A program made the position numbers and the translations under genes. DNA of 64,000 bases from Flavobacterium faecale (GTDB lineage Bacteria > Bacteroidota > Bacteroidia > Flavobacteriales > Flavobacteriaceae): contig NZ_CP020918.1 of the NCBI RefSeq assembly GCF_003076455.1, positions 4,314,001 to 4,378,000 on the forward strand. The letters run 5' to 3'. The notes under the pieces are model-generated. The model was not told where the DNA came from, searched no databases, and worked only from the letters and a program-made list of their open reading frames with translations. This document shows positions 56,101 through 64,000 of this stretch, piece after piece (within the stretch, counting starts at the first letter, position 1; every line of letters starts with the position of its first letter).

Positions 56101-56245
56101 GAATAAAGTTAAATTCCTTTTCGAAATGATCTGTAGCTGCTCGAGACCCTACAGTACCCATGCAAAATAGGGCCGTTAGCTTACACGTCATTTTCAATCT
56201 AGAAGAAAGAGCAGAAGCGCTTCTAAAATGTTTACTCTGTTTCAT
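53114..56245 (-). CDS. SusC-like TonB-dependent transporter, pair 3
   Basis: 1043 aa. Leader with hydrophobic segment (KMTCKLTALFCMGTVGS), CarboxypepD_reg-like domain (ITIKGTVKDEDGMPIPGVNV), plug (VVGYGTVRKSDVTG; ATAIYGSRGANGVVLITT) and a barrel ending VRSFSLGLDINF. Paralogue of SusC 1 and 2, closest to SusC 2. It precedes SusD 3 by 12 bp. In transcription order it is the first of the three pairs. Confidence 0.93.
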   Translation of the reverse strand: MKQSKHFRSASALSSRLKMTCKLTALFCMGTVGSRAATDHFEKEFNFIQTEVSNPSLKQITIKGTVKDEDGMPIPGVNVNVKGTTIGTTTDIDGNYTLAAPDTAKVLVFSYLGLKTTEVAINGKTVLNTVMKNDAATLEEVVVVGYGTVRKSDVTGSLSSVSTEEMNKTQNTSIAQAIQGRAAGVTVAKGSGGPGATPTVRIRGVGTVNNADPLYVVDGVPISDISSVNMADAKSVEVLKDASATAIYGSRGANGVVLITTNGGKKGKTVVSYKTYTSFDKRIDNLDVLNSEQWATLYNEANANDGKAADPNLANPSSLPNYDWKDAAYRGGSIQSHQVSASGGTEKSTFYVGFGYINQKGIINESSYKRTNFRVNNTYQISPKIKLGNNIQYAVSNTQSIPSYGGNSNAKAAFSGFFIDPVTPFYNADGSYSLPKYAAQPINPLGLTKFGVTPEKKENFLGSVFVEADIIKDLTFRSNFGLQINNTSVDNYKPAYYVSPLFSSPVSTYDLSRSENRSIILSNTLNYNKTIAKKHYITGLLGQEIQNANTNNVNASRNSIPTSVGQPTINAGDVASSTNGGSISQSKLLSFFGRFNYNFDDRYLLTGTYRMDGSSRFGANNRWAKFPSLAGAWNVHKENFFKVDAISQFKVRAGWGETGNQNIPNAAIYNTLNVGTNSIAGKDETTALGVAPLTPGNANLKWETTITTNVGVDMGFLNNSITLTADYFIKNTSDMLMATPILYSSGYANSPYTNAGNIQNKGLELTLNYKKTIKDFSFNVGGNISFIRNKVTALASEGSIIQTGFGNNFYNISRTEVGHPLASFYGYQMVGIFQNQKDITDNPSLLNTQPGDVKYKDIDGDGQITDNDRTYIGSPFPKFTYGLNLDLAYKQFDFTAFFQGSQGNKIFNTTDYWLEGDYASNSSTSVLGRWTGEGTSNTVPRATFTNAGNNNLQSSRFVKDGSYLRLKNVQLGYTFTKSVLNAISLQNLRIYVAAQNLLTFTKYDGVDPELGVDSSQDSPLDIGIDRGRYPSVRSFSLGLDINF

Positions 56246-56548
56246 AAATAATAATTTAGTTTGTTTGTTGGTTTAAAAATCCAATTACAACAAGTATTAT
56301 TCAGCGTATTATCAACTAAAATACCTCTTGTAATTGTCTTTATACTGAATAAAAAAAATCAGAAAATAGTTTTCTTAATTCCCTTTAAAACAGCAAACAA
56401 ATCTATTTCATCACCATTCTTTTTTTGTATTTGTAGGTTATTTTATTGTCTCTTGAGGTTAATTTCTCACACATAAAATAGGACGCAAGCACTGTAGGGC
56501 ACCAACATGTACATAAGAAACCTTGTACAAGTAATATAGTAGTCCTTG

Positions 56549-56556
56549 CAAAATTA
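56549..56556 (-). promoter_or_regulatory. Candidate -7 box for SusC 3
   Basis: Minus-strand TAATTTTG, about 300 bp upstream of the ATG. No good -33 element. Confidence 0.22.
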
Positions 56557-56760
56557 ATAGTGCTCCTATTGAGGAGAAATATTTTGTTCTTTTTCGAAAT
56601 AAAAGACAAGATTTGTAACGAGATGTCAACCAAGAATTATCTTTTTTCGAAAAATAGTTAACTGCTTACAATCAAACTTCTGTAATTTCTTATCCTTTTT
56701 GATTTGTCAACACGCACACGCTACGGTATTACAGGAGTCGTAACTAGTTGAATATATTAG

Positions 56761-56922
56761 GTACGGAAGGAAGCTAAGTCATTATCTAAAGAGGATGTGA
56801 TTTCTTTATTTGAAAGCACCAATTACAATGTATGCCATATCATGCTACCAAGTGGTGAGGGGCACACTTGTAAAACTTTTATAATAGTAAAAACATCTGA
56901 ACACCACTTTTATGCCGCTTAA
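56761..56922 (+). pseudogene. Unrecognised open stretch, possible gene remnant
   Basis: 53 codons open on the plus strand between two stops, reading VRKEAKSLSKEDVISLFEST, then NYNVCHIMLPSGEGHTCKTF and IIVKTSEHHFYAA. The wording looks protein-like rather than random, but there is no good ATG at the front and I do not recognise a family. Confidence 0.2.
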
Positions 56923-57200
56923 TTAGGTGTTTCCATTTTATCCCTATTGCAGTAAATCTTTATATCTACTTAGCAAATTAATGATAGACCTTACATTAAA
57001 ATTTTGATATGATAATTGAAAGGAAGAGGTGAAATATGTACTGCATTAATAAATGGCATTTAAATTTGAAAGAGCGTAATAGGCAACATGATTAAATAAG
57101 ATTACAGAATAAAATCAACTCTTACATTCTAATAATAATTACAACTGCTAGATATTTAAAGTATATACATTTTGCATAAAACCTAATTAAAAAATTGAAC

Positions 57201-57238
57201 AAAAAAAAACACTTGCAAAAAATTATTGCAAGTGCTTA
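57201..57238 (-). terminator. Terminator after the 440-aa T9SS protein
   Basis: CACTTGCAA / TTGCAAGTG stem followed by nine T on the minus strand, 65 bp beyond the stop. Confidence 0.8.
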
Positions 57239-57302
57239 ATTGAAATATAAATCTACCGGTCAGGATTATTAACTCATCACCAGAAATATAGTATCTTTTA
57301 AA

Positions 57303-58625
57303 TTATTTAATAACTAATTTAGAAATCGCTGATTTTCCTTCTGAAGTGAATTCTAAAAGATAAACTCCTGAGCTTAATCCTGAAACATTTAATTGATGAC
57401 TTACAGATGTAGCTTTTTCAGTTAATACCTGTGCACCCAATGTATTGTACACTGAAATTAAACCACCATTTACTGAGTTTACATTTACAACTCCAGTAGC
57501 TGGATTAGGATAAACAGCTACCCCTTCTAATGTATTACCTTTTACTGATAATGATGGAGTATGATTTGCAGCTATATCATCAACATAAACAATATCACCA
57601 GCCATTAAGTCAGCACCACTAATTCCGTATCTAAACTGAGCATGAGTGTAGGCTGCAGCAGGTGTAAAAGCATATGTAATTTGCTCCCATGAACCATCAG
57701 TCTTTGTAGTTGTTTTATTTTGACCTAATGTAACTAATGAAGTTCCTACATCTGTTGTCCCAGTTCTTGCTTGACCTTGAACTGTAATCAATGGAGAAGT
57801 TCCCGGAGTTCCTGGTCGTACTACTTTTACCCACATAGTAGCTACTACATCATCAGTAGTAGAGGAACCAATACTATGAACATAATCATTAAAGACAAAA
57901 TTGGTTACGCCTGCGTCTGGTGCTGAATAAGTACTTTTTAAACTATATGATCCTGTACCGTGACTATCATCAGAGCTAATAACTGTTGCTGCATAAGTTG
58001 AACTACTTGGATTCCATGGACTTACAGTACCATCATAATCTTCAAAACTTGGGTTCTTAAGTATTCCAGTTACAGTAGCTGGAGGAATAGAGTTTAAGAA
58101 CTCGATAGAATCGACATATATTGATCCCGCTTCACCAGAAACCCAACCAACTCTTACGAGAATATCTAGATTATTAACATCAGCAGACCAATTTGCGACA
58201 CCTGTCATATCTAAATAAGAAGTTGTCCAAACTCCTGAGCCTACTGAGCCAGTACCTGCGGCAATTGGAAATACTGTATTTGCTATAGTCCCTGCAGTAC
58301 TAGAGCCTTGTACTCTAAACTGTGTTCCTAATGTTTCGTTTCTGTATCTTATTTTAATAAATTTCTTTGTAATTCCGTCAATACCAGGATTTAGTCCTGT
58401 ATTATATCCAAAGTTTGCATTATTGCTTAACCTTGTAAGTTTTAATGCACCAGTACCTGCTTCGCCACCTGTTGGAGCATGTACAGGCATACCATTTGAT
58501 GCACCCGAAAATCCATCTGCCCATCCTTCAAGGCCTGAGTTAAATGTAAAAACCTGTGCCGACATACTTGTGGCAGCAAATAATGCAACCAACATCAATA
58601 ATTTTTTAAGTAATTGTGTTTTCAT
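57303..58625 (-). CDS. Secreted carbohydrate-binding-like protein with T9SS sorting domain
   Basis: 440 aa with a signal peptide (ending SMSAQ). Two beta-sandwich regions resemble CBM4/22-like modules: about 24-180 (FNSGLEGWADG ... IYVDSIEFLN) and about 188-355 (LKNPSFEDYDGTVSPWNP ... GDIVYVDDIAAN). The C-terminus GVAVYPNPATGVVNVNS ... ISKLVIK is a type A sorting domain for type IX secretion, so the protein is probably attached to the cell surface or released. No catalytic motif is visible; it is probably a glycan-binding accessory of the SusC/D 4 group upstream. Confidence 0.78.
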   Translation of the reverse strand: MKTQLLKKLLMLVALFAATSMSAQVFTFNSGLEGWADGFSGASNGMPVHAPTGGEAGTGALKLTRLSNNANFGYNTGLNPGIDGITKKFIKIRYRNETLGTQFRVQGSSTAGTIANTVFPIAAGTGSVGSGVWTTSYLDMTGVANWSADVNNLDILVRVGWVSGEAGSIYVDSIEFLNSIPPATVTGILKNPSFEDYDGTVSPWNPSSSTYAATVISSDDSHGTGSYSLKSTYSAPDAGVTNFVFNDYVHSIGSSTTDDVVATMWVKVVRPGTPGTSPLITVQGQARTGTTDVGTSLVTLGQNKTTTKTDGSWEQITYAFTPAAAYTHAQFRYGISGADLMAGDIVYVDDIAANHTPSLSVKGNTLEGVAVYPNPATGVVNVNSVNGGLISVYNTLGAQVLTEKATSVSHQLNVSGLSSGVYLLEFTSEGKSAISKLVIK

Positions 58626-59149
58626 AATTTTAAATTTTTTGTTAATAATTAAGGTTTAGTAAATGAATACAAGAATAGAAGGTATACTTAATTTTAAAGT
58701 ATTCGATAATAGAAAATTTTATTTCTAAATCAATAAGACTACAAACAAAGTTCTCTTACTACTAACTTATATCGTTAATACAAAGTAGCCGAAAATGGTA
58801 CTAACGGCTGTTTCCAGTAGTAAATATTTTGTATCCCTCGGTAAATATTGGCCATAAAGTACCTAAAGAGCACTATTTAAATGAATTATGATAACAAATC
58901 AACCTACAGTGAAATAATAATCACAAAGCCAACTACATCTATCTTCTACTATAAATTCTAAAATAAGCGTAAAAGCGAAACTTATACAAGCACATAATTC
59001 ATACTATTTCCCAAACATAAACATCAAAGGAAGTAAAAAAGCCTATAAAATATATTGATCACAATAGTATTCTATAGGCTCTTTTTATCTAAAGCTATTT
59101 TTAAAGTTTACTTTAAAAAATTTTAAAGTATAACCACCAATTGAATACT
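58626..59149. other. Intergenic region before the 440-aa gene
   Basis: AT-rich; contains only the terminator at 59034-59086. Nothing else seen. Confidence 0.5.
59034..59086 (-). terminator. Terminator after the 160-aa lipoprotein
   Basis: AAAAAGAGCCTATA / TATAGGCTTTTTT arms around a 25-nt loop on the minus strand. Confidence 0.7.
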
Positions 59150-59632
59150 TTATGGTGTAACCGTAATGGTTACTATCGCTTCTGCTGTCCAAACTCCATT
59201 AATTTCTACAGCCCCAATCACCTTGCGACTATAGGTGTTTTTTATCTTGACTTGTTGAACTCCTGCTGTTTGAAACAAGACATAAACCAGTTTATCCGTA
59301 GTTACTAAGCCTAATTTAGGATTTATAAAACGCTCATAATTAGCAGTTTCTAATTCTGATAATGTAGTAGTTAAAAAGCTGTTACCGCTAGTAATACTCC
59401 ATTCATGAGAAAGATCCCCTTTTGAAAGATCCTGAAAAGCGACATAAGTTCCCACAGCAACAGCTCCATTATTACTTGCATCAGGTCTGACTAAAGCATT
59501 ATAAACTAATTTTGGCGAAGACCACCAAGTAAAGCTATCATAATCATTATACGGTAATTCATAGTCATTAGTACAGCTTCCTGCGAACAGAGCCAACACT
59601 AACATCGTGGATATAATAAAATATTTTTTCAT
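59150..59632 (-). CDS. Surface lipoprotein with PKD-like domain (SusE/F position)
   Basis: 160-aa lipoprotein (ALFAGSCTNDYELP). The middle has VGTYVAFQDLSKGDLSHEWSI and VQQVKIKNTYSRKV, the strand pattern of a PKD-type Ig fold. It follows SusD 4 by about 75 bp, the place where PULs usually encode an extra surface glycan-binding protein. Small for that role, so probably a single binding or scaffold domain. A terminator follows, so SusC 4, SusD 4 and this gene probably form one transcript. Confidence 0.75.
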   Translation of the reverse strand: MKKYFIISTMLVLALFAGSCTNDYELPYNDYDSFTWWSSPKLVYNALVRPDASNNGAVAVGTYVAFQDLSKGDLSHEWSITSGNSFLTTTLSELETANYERFINPKLGLVTTDKLVYVLFQTAGVQQVKIKNTYSRKVIGAVEINGVWTAEAIVTITVTP

Positions 59633-59708
59633 CTTTTTACTTTTATTTTTAATAGAATTATAATTCCAAACAGGATAACTTGCACCTGTTTGAAAGTATA
59701 GTATTAAA

Positions 59709-61475
59709 TTATTTAATGCTTGAATTATTAAGCGTTTCGTTTTGTGGTATCGGGAAGTAGCCTAAATCTTTTGCTGACCAAGCCGCTGACGATTCAACAA
59801 ACTCTGTAAACTGTAAATTACCAGCACCTTTGACTAGCAAACTATTCTTTCTTACTGCTGTTTTAGCAGGTGTAGCTGTGGTTTTATAAGTATAATCAGT
59901 CACGCTATATACTTCTGTACTTAGCAAAAGTAGCCTTTGAGCTGTAACTCCCCAACGACGTAAATCATTAAAACGGGTATTAAAACCTTCAAATGATAAC
60001 TCTAATGGATATTCTTTATACATCAACTGATTCATGATCGAAGTCTCATCATTATAAGTCTTACCATCATAATCATTAGCGGCAGTACTTGTAGGACCTA
60101 ATAATTTCAATCCCCAACGAGCTCTAATTTTGTTTATTAAAGTTACTGCACCAGCATAATCTCCTGTTTTTGCCAAACACTCGGCTTGCATCAAATAAAC
60201 ACCTGCCAAACGATTAACAACAAAGTTTCTAGGCGATTTTTGCGGAGAAGTTCCTGTTTGAAATTCATTGGTAATACCTGGTATAGCATGACTAGTATAT
60301 TTTTTCAAATAAGAAAAGAAGGTTCCTCCAAAATTAGTTACTTGAGGTCCTTTGAATCCGTAGTAAGGAGATATTTCATCATTTACAACTGCAATACTTT
60401 GAGAAGCTCTTAACGGAATGGTTCTCATTGGACCAGTTAAAAGACCATTTGTATGATTACGAACATCTTTGGTATCCATAGGCTCTTTTACGTATTCATA
60501 GGTTAACCATGCCGCTGGCAACATCGTGTTTTGACCTCCAAGAGTCTCACCATTTTCTAAATTTTTTCCTTGCGGAGCAGTCCATCTAGCCATTCTATTT
60601 GTAAATCCTTCCTCATTAAAGACATTATCTTCTGTTTGAATATTATCTGCATAATTAATTTCTAAGATTGATTCCGAATTAAAATCAGCTAATCCATTGA
60701 ACATTTTAGAAACATCCTGTTGCAATGCGTATCCGTAATCACCTTTCACATTGTTGATGATATCATTAAAATATACTTTCGCAAGCAAAGGTTTTCCTTC
60801 ATAAAGGTAACTCGTTCCCAATATGGTAGCTGCTGCTCCTGCATCAGCTCTTGTTTTAGGTAGCATTTGTGCTGGCAAATTGGCATAAGCATATTCTAAA
60901 TCAGCTCTAAAGAAATCCATTACTTCCTGTGATGTTGACAGTGCCTTAGCATATTCAGCAACTGTAGTAGGCACTTTATCACGAATGATTATTTTTCCTT
61001 GATTAAATTCTGAATGCAAGTAAAAGTGCATTAATCCTCTAAAAAATCTAGCTTGTCCCATTTGTTGTTTCCATCTAGGGTTTGCTTTCAAAACATCAGT
61101 CATACTGTTTAATCCTTCAATTACTTGATTGGCTCTCCATATCACACGATACTTTGATTCCCAACGTCTTTGTAAATCAGAATCGTCAAACTGTACCGTC
61201 TGTTGGTACCACGGTACCCATGATAAATTTATATTCCCACTACCTCTCGTTTGTGGATGCGATATATCACAACGATAGGGCTCACGCTCCAAATCTAATA
61301 TATAGCTGTCCAACATTCCTCCATAAACCGATGTCAAATTTGACTCTGATTCATCCAAAGTGGTCCAGTAAGTATCTGTTGATAAATTATTTGGATTGGA
61401 TTCTTCCAAATACTCGGTACACGATTGCATTGATCCAATCAACACAACTATTAGTATTAAAACTATCTTTTTCAT
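59709..61475 (-). CDS. SusD-like lipoprotein, pair 4 (different lineage)
   Basis: 588-aa lipoprotein (IGSMQSCTEYLEES). QMGQARFFRGLMHFYLHSEFNQGKIIIRDKVP corresponds to the SusD core helix block, and VNRLAGVYLMQAECLAKTGDYAGAVTLINKIRARWG to the C-terminal one, ending FNDLRRWGV. It is about 95 aa longer than SusD 1-3 and clearly from another lineage, so it probably binds a different glycan or size class. It lies 104 bp after SusC 4. Confidence 0.9.
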   Translation of the reverse strand: MKKIVLILIVVLIGSMQSCTEYLEESNPNNLSTDTYWTTLDESESNLTSVYGGMLDSYILDLEREPYRCDISHPQTRGSGNINLSWVPWYQQTVQFDDSDLQRRWESKYRVIWRANQVIEGLNSMTDVLKANPRWKQQMGQARFFRGLMHFYLHSEFNQGKIIIRDKVPTTVAEYAKALSTSQEVMDFFRADLEYAYANLPAQMLPKTRADAGAAATILGTSYLYEGKPLLAKVYFNDIINNVKGDYGYALQQDVSKMFNGLADFNSESILEINYADNIQTEDNVFNEEGFTNRMARWTAPQGKNLENGETLGGQNTMLPAAWLTYEYVKEPMDTKDVRNHTNGLLTGPMRTIPLRASQSIAVVNDEISPYYGFKGPQVTNFGGTFFSYLKKYTSHAIPGITNEFQTGTSPQKSPRNFVVNRLAGVYLMQAECLAKTGDYAGAVTLINKIRARWGLKLLGPTSTAANDYDGKTYNDETSIMNQLMYKEYPLELSFEGFNTRFNDLRRWGVTAQRLLLLSTEVYSVTDYTYKTTATPAKTAVRKNSLLVKGAGNLQFTEFVESSAAWSAKDLGYFPIPQNETLNNSSIK

Positions 61476-61579
61476 AATTTTCTTTTTATTTTTTTTATTG
61501 GCTAGTCGAAATTTACTTAGCTTCAGTTTTCCTGACTAGCAGCTCGTAGCTATACACTTTTCAAAAAACTTTTTCTCAG

Positions 61580-64000
61580 TTAAAACGTAACATTTACACC
61601 TAATGAATACAATGATGTCAAAGGGAATCTTGATAAATCTAGACCTCTTTGGGCTACATTATTACCACCAATTTCTGGATCAAAGCCACTATATTTTGTA
61701 AAAGTGATTGGGTTTTGTCCTGACACATAAAATCTTAACTTTGAAATACCCATTGCTGTAGAAACACTTTTTGGCAACGAATATCCTAATGTTATCAATT
61801 TTAATCTTAAGTAAGATCCATCTTCTAAAAATAAATCTGAGATTCCACTAGAATCTCTGTGCGTTCTTACTTTAGCCAATGGAATATTAGAAGTCGGATT
61901 ATCCGCAGTCCACATATTTACTAAATCAGCGTGACGAAATCTTGCATAAGCATCTGCTTTGGTACCATTGATTACCTCAGCACCTACTGACGCGTACCAG
62001 TTCATTGACATATCAAAGTTTTTGTAATTCCAACTCATATTGAATCCCATCTCAAAATCAGGCAATCCACTACCAGAATACACTCTATCTTGATCGTTCA
62101 AAACACCATCACCCTTATCTGCAATTCCGTCGCCATCGCTGTCAACAGTTAATTGGTCTACAAAGCGCAAATCTCCTTTTTGAGAAGGTGTTCCTCCAGT
62201 CAAATTATTATAAGCAGTTACTTCTGCATCATTTTTTAAAACACCATCTGTTTGATACAGCCAAAAAGATGCTGCTTCACGGCCTACTTTAAAAACAGTA
62301 GCAGGATCACCTAAAACTTGTGAATTCGGATTGTAGATAATGTCTACTCCGTCAACAATTTTTGTAATTACGTTGGTGTTTTTGGTAAAAGTTAAGCCTA
62401 AATTAAATTTGCTTTTCCCTATTTTCTGCTGATAGTTTGCACCAATCTCCAAACCTTTATTGGTCATATTACCAATATTCAAAATTACATTTTGAGGCTC
62501 TCCATTTACTACACCCGTCGACCCTGGTAGACGCACAGGAAACAACATATCTTGTTTTTTTGTCACGTAATAATCTGCGGTAAGCGTAAATTTATTTTTA
62601 AAAAAAGCAAGATCAACACCTATATTGTTAGAAATAGAAGTCTCCCATTTCACTTCGGGATTCGCATAAGATACTACAGCAGATCCAAGCGTAAGTGCAG
62701 TATCATTTGTATCAAAAACATAGTTTCTTCTACCTGTAATAACAGATGAATATTGATAAGGATCAAAACTATCATTACCTACTGTACCACGACTCAACCT
62801 AATCTTGAAATTATTAACTGTCCCAATTAAAGGTTGCCAAAATTTCTCATCAGAAACGTTCCAAGCTGCAGATAAGGATGGGAATGAACCCCAACGATAG
62901 TCTTTACCAAATTTACTAGAACCATCTCTACGACCAAGTACTGAAAATAAGTATTTACCATCATAATTGTATTGGATCCTACCGATGAAACCAGCCGTTT
63001 TATTCACATAATTAACTCCAGAATAAGCTCCTGGATCTTGTCCTGCATTATTAAGAACCTCAATTTCATTGGAGATAACCCCGTTTCTTGTCGCGTAAAA
63101 TTCTTGATAAGAACGCTCCTCAAAAGCAGATGTCACAATGGCATCAAAACCATGTTTTCCTATTTTCTTCTTATAACTCAAAGTACCATCCCAACTAAAA
63201 ACACTTAATCTAGATGATTGTGCTTCAACCCCACTTTTCAAAGGATCAACTGATGAAGAACCTGTAGTTAAATCAACTAAGGTGTATTTTGGTCTAAATA
63301 TATTTCTTATTTGACTAGAAGTATTCGCACCTACCCTTGTAGTAAAACTTAATTCTTTGGTAAGGTCTCTAGTAACACTTAAACTAGCATTTATTTTGTC
63401 TGTTCTTTCATTGTCTTTACGTTTAAGATCTTGTGCCAACGTATTCAAAGGTGTTTCAACTCCACCTGCTCCTTCTTCAGTATAAAAAACATCCGAGCTT
63501 CCATCTATAATAGGAAAATAAGGTTTGTAGCGAATAGCATCTGTAATTAAATTATTGGTAGCTCTATCTCTATCTTCCATTATGAAACCAATACTTGTAT
63601 TAATTTTCCAATGATCGGTATTATATGATGTACTTGCTCTACCGTTATATCGTTTAAAAGAAGAACCTACCAAAACTCCATCGGCACTAAATAAACCACC
63701 CGCAACATTGTAAGTGAAATTTTTTGTACCACCAGATACGTTTAAGTTATATGTTTTACTCTCTGCATCATTTACTAAGATTACATCTCTAAGATCATTA
63801 TTATTAGTCAACCATTCTGGTCTAGTTGGTCCCGGATCAAAGGCCGCACTGTAATTCTTTTTTTGTTGTACTTCAAAATACAATTGTTGTGAAGCGTCCA
63901 TCAATGCAATTCCTTGTCCAAGACGTTGTACACCGTAAGTGGTACCAAAATCAACTTTCATTGATCCTTCTTTTCCTTTTTTGGTAGTAATCAAGATAAC
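61580..64000 (-). CDS. SusC-like TonB-dependent transporter, pair 4, 5' end outside window
   Basis: At least 807 codons, running off the right edge. The visible part starts in the plug (VILITTKKGKEGSMKVDFGTTYG, counting bases beyond the first internal ATG) and continues into the barrel, ending LTSLYSLGVNVTF. DSDGDGIADKGDGVLNDQDRVYSGSG is the usual SusC extracellular calcium-binding-like loop. It differs from SusC 1-3 and pairs with the divergent SusD 4. The N-terminal extension and signal lie outside the window. Confidence 0.92.
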   Translation of the reverse strand, partial: VILITTKKGKEGSMKVDFGTTYGVQRLGQGIALMDASQQLYFEVQQKKNYSAAFDPGPTRPEWLTNNNDLRDVILVNDAESKTYNLNVSGGTKNFTYNVAGGLFSADGVLVGSSFKRYNGRASTSYNTDHWKINTSIGFIMEDRDRATNNLITDAIRYKPYFPIIDGSSDVFYTEEGAGGVETPLNTLAQDLKRKDNERTDKINASLSVTRDLTKELSFTTRVGANTSSQIRNIFRPKYTLVDLTTGSSSVDPLKSGVEAQSSRLSVFSWDGTLSYKKKIGKHGFDAIVTSAFEERSYQEFYATRNGVISNEIEVLNNAGQDPGAYSGVNYVNKTAGFIGRIQYNYDGKYLFSVLGRRDGSSKFGKDYRWGSFPSLSAAWNVSDEKFWQPLIGTVNNFKIRLSRGTVGNDSFDPYQYSSVITGRRNYVFDTNDTALTLGSAVVSYANPEVKWETSISNNIGVDLAFFKNKFTLTADYYVTKKQDMLFPVRLPGSTGVVNGEPQNVILNIGNMTNKGLEIGANYQQKIGKSKFNLGLTFTKNTNVITKIVDGVDIIYNPNSQVLGDPATVFKVGREAASFWLYQTDGVLKNDAEVTAYNNLTGGTPSQKGDLRFVDQLTVDSDGDGIADKGDGVLNDQDRVYSGSGLPDFEMGFNMSWNYKNFDMSMNWYASVGAEVINGTKADAYARFRHADLVNMWTADNPTSNIPLAKVRTHRDSSGISDLFLEDGSYLRLKLITLGYSLPKSVSTAMGISKLRFYVSGQNPITFTKYSGFDPEIGGNNVAQRGLDLSRFPLTSLYSLGVNVTF

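Larger units (their letters stand above)
56246..57302. other. Long intergenic region upstream of SusC 3
   Basis: No intact gene. It contains a candidate -7 box (TAATTTTG, minus, 56549-56556), a possible plus-strand coding remnant (56761-56922) and the terminator of the gene at 57303. The rest is AT-rich and featureless to me. Confidence 0.45.

Overview
The window looks like chromosomal DNA of a marine Flavobacteriia (Bacteroidota). It is AT-rich and carries SusC/SusD pairs, a type IX secretion sorting tail, SPII lipoproteins ending in SC-x-(K/N/E), and interspersed palindromic repeats of the kind common in flavobacteria. Nearly every gene is on the minus strand; the only plus-strand gene is the transposase of one insertion sequence. 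No tRNA, rRNA or CRISPR array was seen.

Most of the window is one polysaccharide utilisation locus (PUL), best read as a carrageenan locus. In transcription order (high to low coordinates) it holds: a SusC/SusD/lipoprotein/CBM group (57.3-64 kb); three paralogous SusC/SusD pairs (39.5-56.2 kb) with an IS1182-type element between pairs 3 and 2; a GH2 beta-galactosidase and two S1_19-like sulfatases (34-39.3 kb); a GH115-like enzyme, a GH43-like propeller, another sulfatase and a large Asp-box propeller (26.2-33.9 kb); a 945-aa protein matching the architecture of GH150 lambda-carrageenase (19.3-22.2 kb); a sulfatase (17.6-19.1 kb); two GH82 iota-carrageenase-like beta-helix proteins (10.1-13.3 kb); a sulfatase (8.1-9.6 kb); a GH110 alpha-1,3-galactosidase (6.1-7.9 kb); a decayed sulfatase and a second GH2 (2.3-5.6 kb); and a truncated FAD-dependent oxidoreductase at the left edge. 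Inferred pathway: GH150 and GH82 endo-enzymes cut the polymer, SusC/D import fragments, S1 sulfatases desulfate them, and GH110 and GH2 remove alpha-1,3- and beta-1,4-galactose. GH16 kappa-carrageenase and GH127/GH129 anhydrogalactosidases are not in this window, which leans toward lambda- or mixed-type carrageenan.

Two defence islands interrupt the PUL. One (14.0-16.9 kb) holds a UPF0175/DUF3368 toxin-antitoxin pair and a nuclease-SIR2 protein; the other (22.7-25.8 kb) holds a three-gene ABC-3C system (DUF2326 ATPase, small middle component, SMEK protein). Each gene unit ends in a similar 107-159 bp imperfect palindrome with RYYYAAC/GTT-type ends, which looks like an integron attC site. Both islands sit between the same duplicated flanks, one belonging to an intact lambda-carrageenase gene and the other to a 61-codon remnant of a second copy. 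This suggests an integron-like cassette hot-spot, duplicated with the carrageenase and loaded with different defence cassettes. Two cassette genes are broken in this sequence: a nonsense codon in the DUF3368 toxin and an A9-tract frameshift in the nuclease-SIR2 gene.
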